A DNA stretch of 64,000 nucleotides from Notolepis coatsorum (taxonomy: Eukaryota > Chordata > Actinopteri > Aulopiformes > Paralepididae). This document shows, one piece after another, positions 33,635 through 45,889 of the stretch (its first letter is position 1; the number at the start of each line of letters is the position of its first letter). The stretch covers positions 154,429,371 to 154,493,370 of the forward strand of contig OZ020585.1 in NCBI GenBank assembly GCA_963971535.1, written 5' to 3'. The notes beneath the pieces were generated by a model. The model saw nothing but the letters and a program-made list of their open reading frames with translations. It did no database searches and had not been told where the DNA came from. A program made the translations under genes and the position numbers.

Positions 33635-36600
33635 ATGAGCAAACCCCGCAGAACATGTTCCGTTCCTGGCTGTAAAGCTACTAATACGTCTTTGCACGGT
33701 TTTCCCGTTGATGCCGAACTTCGCCAACAATGGAACAAGTTCGTTTTTGGCGACCCTCCAAGTTCTGTCGCAACATCTAATACTCGGGTTTGTACTGCAC
33801 ATTTTTCCACCGAGGACGTTACCAATCAAGGTATTTTTGATGCTGGCGTGGTATCCATGTTGGTGCTAAACAAAGGAGTTGTACCGACAATACGCGACCC
33901 GACACAAGTAGTAAGTAGACAATACGCGACCCGACACAAGTAGTAAGTAGATATGTCGTAATTAGCCAGCTAACTTACTGACTGTTGCTAGCTACGTTCA
34001 CTGTTTGTATGTGGGAGGGAACCTTGGGGGGTGGGTGAGATATGTTATCATAAATACAATCTAACGTTATTGTATATAACTGCTGCTCTTTATAAAGTAA
34101 CGTTATAGAAAACTATTGAAGCAAGCTAGTCATAACTGCTAAATAAAAAAACACAACTAGTGAGAGGTAAACAAGGTAACGTTATATTTGTGGCTTGGAT
34201 TATATTGTAATTGTTTTACTATTTGGTCATTCTTAGGCCACAAGTTCCAGCGCCAATGTACGCCTGCCTCCTGCTTCAAGGGACATCAGTTGCCAGACAG
34301 ACAACCCAAAGATACGTTCTGTTGGTACACAGCTGTCTATGAAAACACTACGGTCACATGTCAAGAGTCAAGGTAGGTTTGTAACTCAGTGTGATGTAAT
34401 GTAATAATGTGACCCAGGATTGTGTAGATTGGTCCTTCCTTTCACCGCTTTCACCCAAAGCTGTAAAGGAATGTGGATCACTACCCACTTTCAAAACATC
34501 TCTCAAGGGACACCTACGGGAGACTGCAATTCAACACTGGCCCCTGTAAATATCCTAACCCAACCCCCTCCAATGTACAGTCATTTACCTAGTATGGTTT
34601 TGTCAATAGTCCAATGTACAATTTTGTTTGTTTGTATAGTGTCTCCCCCCCCCCCCCCCTCAATGTACAGTTTTACTTGTTTATACAGTGTGCCCCCCCC
34701 CCCCCACCTCCAATGTAAATGACCCAGTATGGTTGTCAATATACAGTTTCTACGTCAAATGTATATACTCCCTTTTCTTGACTCCTTCTGTATCACAAAC
34801 AGTACTGTATTTGCAAATCAAATCTGGTATGTCATAAATGTATAGATGTAGCAGTACTGACTATCTGTATGTCATGTATGTCATATATGTCCTGATGAAT
34901 TGAAAATGGGGGACCCTGATGTAAACAAGACGAAAGATTATTCATCTGTGTGTGTGTGTGTGTGTGTGCGTGTGTGAGTGTGTGAGTGTGTGAGTGTGTG
35001 AGTGTGTGAGTGAGTGTGTGAGTGAGTGAGTGAGTGAGTGAGTGAGTGAGTGAGTCAGTGAGTGAGTGGGTGGGTGAGTGAGTGAGTGAGTGAGTGAGCA
35101 AAGTTATCAATCAATCCCTTGTTTGACTAAACTATGTTTTGTAAATAGGTGTTCAGGCGAAAGTCGTGTCTGTATCTGTCGCGGTGGGGACCCCAACTAC
35201 TGGCTACTGGTCTAATCAACAGGGACCCTTCACGTCAACACCTGTGAAGGCGTTTAGACCCAGTAAAAGACCACGACTGGAGTCTGATGACGATGAAGTG
35301 ACCTACAGCTCGATAGACGTTCCAGAGCCTCAGGATTCCACTTTCAACATTGACTCTTTGATGAGCGAGCCCTCAATTGTAGCGTAAGTTGTTACAAAGA
35401 TCTCCATGGCCCGTAAAAATAGAAAAGCTGTATAGTTGTGCCGTGTTATTTATTTGTGTTTTTCTCGAGCAGGGAACCGTCAAAACCAATCTATGAGGTC
35501 CAGAAATACATCGTTTACGAAGACAGTCTACTGGAATTATTCCAACAGTGTCCGGTGTGCGATGCTCGATGTCATATCAACAAAACTACGCAAGGGACCT
35601 TCTTGGCTGTCTCCCAAGTTTGCCCCAGTTGTAAATATAGCCGTACGTGGGCCAGTCAGCCTCTCATCGGGAGCACACCAGCTGGAAATATTCAGCTGTC
35701 TGCAGCAGTTTTTTTCACTGGCTCATCTTTCACCCAAATGGAGAAGGTATTTGATTTGATTGATTTGATTGACAAGTCAGATATACATTATGTTTTTGTT
35801 TGTGATTCACACGTGCATATTAACAAAGCGTTATTCATTTATTCTTTTAGGTTCTCAATGCGTTACACGTCTCCACAATAAAGTACAGAGCGTTTCGGGA
35901 ACACGCCAAGAAGTTTTTGGAACCGGCAGTTCTGAGCATGTGGTATAAGGACCAAGAGCTTACCCTCGCCAGATTAAGCCAGGAAGAGATGGTGATAATC
36001 GGTGGTGACATGAGAGCCGATTCTCCAGGTTAGAAAAAGCTCCCCAATGTCAAATTTCTACTTTATGAATACATTTTTAATATTGCACTACATTGATTGA
36101 AATTGTTATTATTATTTTCAACAGGCCACAGTGCTAAGTACGGTAGTTACTCTGTGATGGAACTCGCCACCAATCATGTCATAGACGTCCAACTAATTCA
36201 GGTAATTAACAAGTCTGAAGACACCGCACCCTTCATTGTGCTCAAACGAACACAAAGCTCTCGGTCTTGAATCTTGAATCGCTGTAGGTGTGAAGTGGTC
36301 TGGCTGTGTGTGTGAGCGGGGGTTAGGAAATGGAAATTGTGGGATGGTGGAATAGTTATTTTTAACGCTGGTGACTATTTTGAAAAGGCTATTTCATTGC
36401 TCTTCCCTTCCTTGCTTGTACCTCAACAGAGCAATGAGGTGGGGGGCAGCTACCATATGGAATTAGAACGCTTGAGGAGAAGCCTCGCTCTTCTGAAGGA
36501 CCGATCGGTGACCTTGGACTGTATTGTCACAGATCGTCACCCGCAGATTCAAAAGTACCTGAGAGATCTGGGCATCAAACACTTCTACGATGTGTGGCAC

Positions 36601-39600
36601 GTGGCCAAAGGTATGTCGAAAGGCATCCCACATTCAATCCCACCCCTCCTACCCAACCCCCCCCCCCCCCCACTCCTACCCAACCCCCCCCCCCCCCCCA
36701 CCCACCCAACCACCTCCAATGTACAGTCCCCCCCACCCCCACCTACCCAATCCAATGTACAGTTTCTACGCCTAATGTATATACTCTTTTCTTTCTGGAC
36801 TCTTTTTGTATCACAAACAGTACTGTAATTGCAAATCTGGTATGTCATAAATGTATAGATGTAGCAGTACTGTCTATCTGTATGTTATGTAATGTTATGT
36901 TATGTAATTCAAGGTCTGTCTAAGAAGCTAGACAAGGTTGCACAAGCGAAAGACTGCAAGGTGATAAAAAAATGGCGCCCACACATATCTAACCACCTCT
37001 ACTGGACCGCTGCCACATCGAAGACGCCTGCTGAGAGGGTGGCTAGGTGGAAGTCATGTCTCAATCACATGATGAATGTACATGAACACCACGAAGAACC
37101 ACTCTATCCGCGTTGTCTTCATGCTGACCGTGTATCGAGAGATAGTAGCAAGTGGGTTAAACCTGGTATGTCTGTCTGTCTTTCATCATGAATATATACT
37201 CAACATATTTATTTATGTCCTCATTCTAGATTGGTGTGATTTACAAATGTATACTTGCTTGAATAATTCTAATCTACTGTAATATACTCTAATGAAATAT
37301 CTGAATGCAATTTCTTTTTTACTTTAGACTCAAAACCGGCCCACCAGCTCGAGAAGGTTCTGCTAAACACAAGGATCATCAAAGATGTCGCCAAACTAAG
37401 TCCACACCATCAAACGTCTTCACTGGAGTCCTATCACAGTGTGATTTTACGTTTTGCCCCAAAGAACGTTGTTTTTTCAATGCTTTGCAGGTATTTTATA
37501 TTGTGTACAAATGACTAATTATGGACTCCTGATTTGTCAAATAACTCATTATGTTGCATTAGATAACCTCAGATCAACTACAAATATATTGCTTGTGCTT
37601 ATTGAAATTTTCCTTTCAGACTATACCTAGCTGCAATGCATTTCAATGAAAACTCAAATCGCCAGCAAGCGACAAACGCTTCGGGAGCTCCGGCTTACAA
37701 GATGAGTTTTCCAAAGGCCAAAAAGGGTGGGCACACTATAAAACCAAGGAAAATCGCTCCGACAGTCAGTAAGTCAAAATATCAACATTTATTATTGCAC
37801 ACACATGACCTATATAAATAGAAAAATATTTCCACTTACAGTGGAACAGCATTAACACTTTGGGTGCCGGCCAAAAATCCGGAAAATGACTGTGGGTTGC
37901 CAGGATTCCTGGACGATTCTAGCATATCTCATGATCTTAGCGGAGCTATTTCTATATTTTATATTATAACTATGGGGAAATGGTTGGGCTCATTTGAAGA
38001 CGACAAGTTGATGTACACAATGCAAAAAACCGTTTGTTTCTGCATGTCTTCGTTCGTTCACAATTACAAGTTAAAAAACGTCAACAAAAGATAAAAGTGG
38101 AGGTAAATTATTTAGAACAGAAGTTACAGGCACTTTTATGAAAGGTGTGCCGGCGGGGTGATAATAGGTACTGAACGTGTTATAAAGCAATTTAGACTGG
38201 GATGGATGGATGGATGGTTTGATTGATTGATTGTTTGACAGATTGTTTTATTGGTTTGATTGATAGAATGTTTTATTGTTTTGTTGATAGTTTGATTCAT
38301 AGATTGATTTGTTTGATTGATTGATTACTTTGTTGGTCATTTGATTGATAGAATGTTTGATTGTTTTGTTGATAGTTTGATTCATAGATTGATTTGTTTG
38401 ATTGATTGATTACTTTGTTGGTCATTTGATTGATAGAATGTTTGATTGTTTTGTTGATAGTTTGATTCATAGATTGATTTGTTTGATTGATTGATTACTT
38501 TGTTGGTCATTTGATTGATAGAATGTTTGATTGTTTTGTTGATAGTTTGCTTGATAGAATGTTTGATTGTTTTGTTGATAGTTTGATTCATAGATTGATT
38601 TGTTTGATTGATTGATTACTTTGTTGGTAATTTGCTTGATAGAATGTTTGATTGTTTTGTTGATAGTTTGATTCATAGATTGATTGGTTTGATTGATTGA
38701 TTACTTTGTTGGTCATTTGATTGATAGAATGTTTGATTGTTTTGTTGATAGTTTGATTCATAGATTGATTTGTTTGATTGATTGATTACTTTGTTGGTCA
38801 TTTGATTGATAGAATGTTTGATTGTTTTGTTGATAGTTTGCTTGATAGAATGTTTGATTGTTTTGTTGATAGTTTGATTCATAGATTGATTGGTTTGATT
38901 GATTGATTACTTTGTTGGTCATTTGATTGATAGAATGTTTGATTGTTTTGTTGATAGTTTGATTCATAGATTGATTGGTTTGATTGATTGATTACTTTGT
39001 TGGTCATTTGATTGATAGAATGTTTGATTGTTTTGTTGATAGTTTGATTCATAGATTGATTTGTTTGATTGATTGATTACTTTGTTGGTCATTTGATTGA
39101 TAGAATGTTTGATTGTTTTGTTGGTAATTTGCTTGATAGAATGTTTTATTGTTTTGTTGATAGTTTGATTCATAGATTGATTGGTTTGATTGATTGATTA
39201 CTTTGTTGGTCATTTGATTGATAGAATGTTTGATTGTTTTGTTGATAGTTTGATTCATAGATTGATTTGTTTGATTGATTACTTTGTTGGTCATTTGCTT
39301 GATAGAATGTTTGATTGTTTTGTTGATAGTTTGATTCATAGATTGATTTGTTTGATTGATTGATTACTTTGTTGGTCATTTGATTGATATGCCTGGCGCT
39401 AATGAACAAGTAAGTTTTATAACTACTGGTGTAGGTCCAGACAACATTATTATAAAATACAGAATACTTTACAATGCAAAAAACTTGAAACTTTGATGCC
39501 ATGAACATTTTTATTGTAAAATATGTTCAATAAACTGGGTGACAAGTCATCAGTACCAACCATTGTTGCTGTGCATTATATGCTGGTAACATTCACAGTA

Positions 39601-42600
39601 TAGGATTATGGTAATTTACCAAGACAATACCTTATAAAAAGTGAACACTGGAGGATAATCAACCATTGTTTCAGTGCATTTAGGAGTTTGTTGGTAACAT
39701 TCACAGTATAGGATTATGGTAATTTACCAATACAATACCTTATAAAAAGTGAACACTGGAGGATAATCAACCATTGTTTCAGTGCATTTAGGAGTTTGTT
39801 GGTAACATTCACAGTATAGGATTATGGTAATTTACCAAGACAATACCTTATAAAAAGTGAACACTGTGATGATAACCAACCATTGTTTCAGTGCATTTAG
39901 GAGTTTGTTGGTAACATTCACAGTATAGGATTATGGTAATTTACCAAGACAATACCTTATAAAAAGTGAACACTGGAGGATAATCAACCATTGTTTCAGT
40001 GCATTTAGGAGTTTGTTGGTAACATTCACAGTATAGGATTATGGTAATTTACCAAGACAATACCTTATAAAAAGTGAACACTGGAGGATAATCAACCATT
40101 GTTTCAGTGCATTTAGGAGTTTGTTGGTAACATTCACAGTATAGGATTATGGTAATTTACCAATACAATACCTTATAAAAAGTGAACACTGGAGGATAAT
40201 CAACCATTGTTTCAGTGCATTTAGGAGTTTGTTGGTAACATTCACAGTATAGGATTATGGTAATTTACCAAGACAATACCTTATAAAAAGTGAACACTGG
40301 CTGATGATAACCAACCATTGTGTCAGTGCATTTAGGAGTTTGTTGGTAACATTCACAGTATAGGATTATGGTAATTTACAAAGACAATACCTTATAAAAA
40401 GTGAACACTGGAGGATAACCAACCATTGTTTCAGTGCATTTAGGAGTTTGTTGGTAACATTCACAGTATAGGATTATGGTAATTTACCAAGACAATACCT
40501 TATAAAAAGTGAACACTGGAGGATAATCAACCATTGTTTCAGTGCATTTAGGAGTTTGTTGGTAACATTCACAGTATAGGATTATGGTAATTTACCAAGA
40601 CAATACCTTATAAAAAGTGAACACTGGAGGATAATCAACCATTGTTTCAGTGCATTTAGGAGTTTGTTGGTAACATTCACAGTATAGGATTATGGTAATT
40701 TACCAAGACAATACCTTATAAAAAGTGAACACTGTGATGATAACCAACCATTGTTTCAGTGCATTTAGGAGTTTGTTGGTAACATTCACAGTATAGGATT
40801 ATGGTAATTTACCAAGACAATACCTTATAAAAAGTGAACACTGTGATGATAACCAACCATTGTTTCAGTGCATTTAGGAGTTTGTTGGTAACATTCACAG
40901 TATAGGATTATGGTAATTTACCAAGACAATACCTTATAAAAAGTGAACACTGTGATGATAACCAACCATTGTTTCAGTGCATTTAGGAGTTTGTTGGTAA
41001 CATTCACAGTATAGGATTATGGTAATTTACCAAGACAATACCTTATAAAAAGTGAACACTGGCTGATGATAACCAACCATTGTGTCAGTGCATTTAGGAG
41101 TTTGTTGGTAACATTCACAGTATAGGATTATGGTAATTTACAAAGACAATACCTTATAAAAAGTGAACACTGGAGGATAACCAACCATTGTTTCAGTGCA
41201 TTTAGAAGTTTGCTGGTAACATTCACGTCACATGAACTACAGGGCATATCTTACTTGGTCTCTCGCATCGATGACTGCATTGTCCATTGATAAATGGATG
41301 AAGCGCCAGATGATCTGTGGACCAAAAAATATCCAATACATGCTTCCAAAGTATATAAATAATAGGCCAATGGACTGCATTAGAAAAGTGTGGTATGTTA
41401 CCTACAGTATATACTTTTTTAAACTGGGTGACTGTCAGCAACCATTGGTTCTGTGCAAACGGTAAAAATGAGGGGGGAAAAAGATAAATAAAAAAAAACT
41501 ATATACACACACAATGCAAATTATGAATGGAGTCGATACAGCTAGATCGCTAACATAACGTCTCATCTGCAAGTGGTCCAAACATGCCTATGCAATATCG
41601 ACAACCGTGGCCCAAATACATGTGTTCAACGCATTTGTCTTGTACAGAAAACAGTGCAACTACCCATACACTATACTATACTATACTATACTACAATATA
41701 CTATACTATACTATACTACACTATACTATACTACACTCAGCTAGCTATACTATGTACCGGTACACATGGTTCTGTCTGTATCACACAATGATGGATTATT
41801 TAGAAGTAATCTGTACTTCTGTGTGCCGGATTATTTAGAAGTAGTCTGTACTTCTGTATGACAACTAATAAAGAAACTATTTAGAGAAATCCCTCTTTGT
41901 GTGGTACAGAGCGAAGCATTTGTCACGATGCAGGGGGACTTTGCACGATGTGCAAAAATATCTGGTCTCACTCCTGATGCCACGCCTACTGCAGACACGA
42001 CATTTCCTACACGGTAGCTTTCTCTTCGGGGTGGCTTTGTATGCAACCATTACATGCTTCACAAAGCCACCCACTAATCTGCTCTGCGGGTCCCCCAGTG
42101 GGGCCCTAGGGTCGACACGCCCCACCTGCTCAGCCCCTGCCTCCTCCTCATCCCCACCCCCTGCCTCCTCCCCTGCCTCCTCCCCTGCCTCCGCCTCCGC
42201 CTCCATCTCCGCTGTCACCCCAGGAATCTTCTTCTCCTTACCGTCTGTGTAGGTCCGCGCCACAGCCCTGGTGAACCGGAAGAGGTTGGAGTAATGCCCT
42301 TGTGGGTGCTTTTTTTTGTACAAGACAAACGCGTTGAAGATACATATTTGGATCAGATACATCACAAACTTTTTGGTCCACTTTCCAGTCTTACGTGTAA
42401 CCGGATAGTACGATATATTTTGATCCAGCTGATCGACGCCGTTCATGAATTTATTGTACTCCAGGATTGATGTTGGCTTGAGCATCTCCACCCTCAGCGC
42501 TTTGCCCTTCTTCTGCTTCTTCCACACCATCGCCTTTTCCATAGTGTCCTCGTGGAAGCTGCTGATGGTCTTCACGATTCTCTTATCGCGCCATGCCACG

Positions 42601-45600
42601 ATCAGGACCTCCTTGTTGTTGACCGCAATGCGCTCCCCCACACCGATGTCACGTTTGGTAATGTTCTTGATGATGGCTGGCTCGCCCCGGTGCTTCCTGA
42701 GGGTACCACAGACGTCGGTCCTCAACTGTCGGAGCCTGGCTGACATACGTACCGAGTTGTAGAAGTTGTCCATGTAGAGCGTATAGCCGGCCCCAGACAG
42801 ACGTCCAAGCAGACCGACGACCGTGTCCCCCAGGATCGAGCCTTCCCGACAATATGGCTTAAATGAAAAGCAATATCCTGTGCGTGATTCGCACAGGAAG
42901 TAGGACTTGATGCCATAGCGGGTGGGCTTGTTGGGGTTGTAGACCCGGAAGGTCAGGCGGCCTCGCCATGCCATCACCCCCTCGTCAATGGCGAGCTCGC
43001 GTTCAGGCTGGTACAGCTCCTTGCACCTCGTGTTTACATGGTCGACTACAGGGCGTACTTTGCACAATTTGTCTCTAACCTCCAGGGAAGTATTGTCCGC
43101 AAAGTGGAGGAATCGCCAGATCAATTGGAACCTGTTGCGTGGCATGGTATCAGAGTAGTACGGTGTGTACATCATGTCGTCAGTGGTCCACATCTGGTCC
43201 ACGCGAGGCTTCCGCAGGACACTGCTAAGGAAATGGAGTCCGAGGAACTTCTTCAGCTCCTTCAATGTGAGGGGCTTCCAAAGCAGTGCCCTGCTACTGG
43301 TTAGCGTGGGGTCCAGCCGGGCAATGGACTGCTCAGCGTAGAGGTTGGACTGGGCAACAATAGAGTTCAGAAAAGCATCTGTCAGGAACAGATCCATCCA
43401 TTTCGCAGGCCGGTAAGATCTGAGTGCCTTGGCGTCCTGGAGCAACCCCGGTTGGGCTGTGAAGGGGATCCTTTGAGGCACCCAGCCCTCACGAGACCAG
43501 GCATTCTCCTCTTCCTGACGGATCGCAGCCCTGCTCTTCGCTCCTCCACGACCTGTCAATTATACAAATATACTATAACACCCCTACTGTAGACATTCAT
43601 ATGCCACGTAGTTACAAACTGTGTGAGTGAATGAGTGAGTGTGTGTGGGGTTCAGATGTCAGAGCTGGACGTGGTGTGGGGGTCAGAGGTCAGAGCTGGA
43701 AGTGGTGTGCAGAGTGAGGCCAACTTACCGCTCTTAGATGTGCGTTTCCGCCCTGCAACAGGTTCCGGCATGTCCAGACTAGCATCCAGTTCTAGAATCA
43801 CATGATGTAATACATTACACTAGGGCAACGCATTGTCATTGTATTTACCACCATCACCACCAGACCAGGCCCTGCAGCAGCCAGTCACCACCAGGCCCAG
43901 GCCCTGCAGCAGCCAGTCACCACCAGGCCCAGGCCCTGCAGCAGCCAGTCACCACCAGGCCCAGGCTCTAGCAGCAGCCAGTCACCACCAGGCCCAGGCT
44001 CTAGCAGCAGCCAGCTACCACCAGGCCCAGGCTCTAGCAGCAGCCAGTCACCACCATGTACAATTACCTGCAGGAGTAGAATGTGATCCTATGTCGTTGC
44101 CAGTCTCAGCGTCACTATCTGCAGGGTCTGCGCCAGAATCTGAATTGGATTAAATTCATTCAGTAAGTAAGTCTCACAAAACACAATAGTAATACATTTA
44201 CACATACATAAATGTAGTTAGTACATACCCAAGCATGTTGGTGTATTGGCCCCGGATTCGGTTTCGGAGTGTTCTGCTGTGTGAACACAAAATAAATCAG
44301 CGGCCATCAAAGCATGTACATGTGTGTGTGTTGTAATCAATGGAATTTTACATATGCTACACAACCATGCATTTAAATATAGGCCTCGCCATGTGTCCAT
44401 GCCATTGTGTATGTGTGTGCTGTAATCAATGGAATTTGCATATAGAGGCCTCACCATGTACTGCGAAGTTCAAAGGTGTTGGAGAGGATGCATGTCTTTT
44501 GATCTTGTGTGTGTGTGTGTGTACACACACTGCACACACACACACACACATACACACACACATCAAATGGCATGGGGTGAGGCATCTACACACACACACA
44601 CACACACATCCATGTAACTAAATGTAGTGGCCTGTACATGCCTACTATATCTTGATTTGAACATGCACAAAACAATATTCACATTGCAACATACCAATTA
44701 CCACGTCGACCACCACCACCACGTCGTATCATGCCCAGCATGCAACTATTATCACTTACATGATAGCTACACACTTCAAAGAGCCACTTCAAAGGGCGTG
44801 CACATGCACACACACACACACACACGCACACAAGACAACCTAACTGTAGCACATGGTAGCGTGGCCTGTACTGCATGCCTACTATATCCTATATCATTCA
44901 ACTATTGATTTGAACATGCACAAAACAATATTCACATTGCAACATACCAATTACCACGTCGACCACCACCACCACGTCGTATCATGCCCAGCATGCAACT
45001 ATTATCACTTACATGATAGCTACACACTTCAAAGAGCCACTTCAAAGGGCGTGCACATGCACACACACACACACACACGCACACAAGACAACCTAACTGT
45101 AGCACATGGTAGCGTGGCCTGTACTGCATGCCTACTATATCCTATATCATTCAACTATTGATTTGAACATGCACAAAACAATATTCACATTGCAACATAC
45201 CAATTACCACGTCGACCACCACCACCACGTCGTATCATGCCCAGCATGCAACTATTATCACTTACATGATAGCTACACACTTCAAAGAGCCACTTCAAAG
45301 GGCGTGCACATGCACACACACACACACACACACGCACACAAGACAACCTAACTGTAGCACATGGTCGCGTGGCCTGTACTCTACATCCCTACTATATCCT
45401 ATATCATTCAACTATCGATTTGAACATGCACAAAACAATATTCACATTGCATTAGTAAACATGACGTACCGTTGCCCCGTCGACCACCACCGTGTCCGAC
45501 TCCCACGTCTGAATCGTGCGATGAATCAGACTCATACCTCCGACCCAAGCCGAGATCATCGTCAGATGATTCCGGAGCTAGAATATAATAAATGCATATC

Positions 45601-45857
45601 AGCGTTAGGTTTGGCAAACTAACGTTACATAGTCACAGAATAAGCGGTAGGTAAATCATCAAATACACGTTTCACACACACACAATCACATGCATATCGC
45701 CGGCGTTGGTTTGTCGAACTAACGTTACATAGACAGTCACAGTATGTAAATCATCAAATACACGTTTCACACACACACACAATCACATGCATATCGCCGT
45801 TGGTTTGTCGAACTAACGTTACATAGTCACAGTATGTAAATCATCAAATACACGTTT

Positions 45858-45889
<32 letters not shown>

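Noticed and set aside
34832..35110. Frame of LTHSLTHSLTH repeats
   Set aside because: Translation of a (gtga)n/(gt)n microsatellite at a LINE tail.
36300..36345. A missing exon between transposase exons 6 and 7
   Set aside because: Exons 6 and 7 join in phase 0 with continuous family sense; no extra exon is needed.
42445..42762. Plus-strand frames opposite the piggyBac transposase
   Set aside because: Shadow frames of a high-GC coding exon; the minus-strand protein has all family motifs.
44690..45290. Three extra 44-base piggyBac exons in intron 2
   Set aside because: Acceptor-like and donor-like sites exist, but in the required phase each contains a stop, whereas exon 2 joins exon 3 directly in phase.
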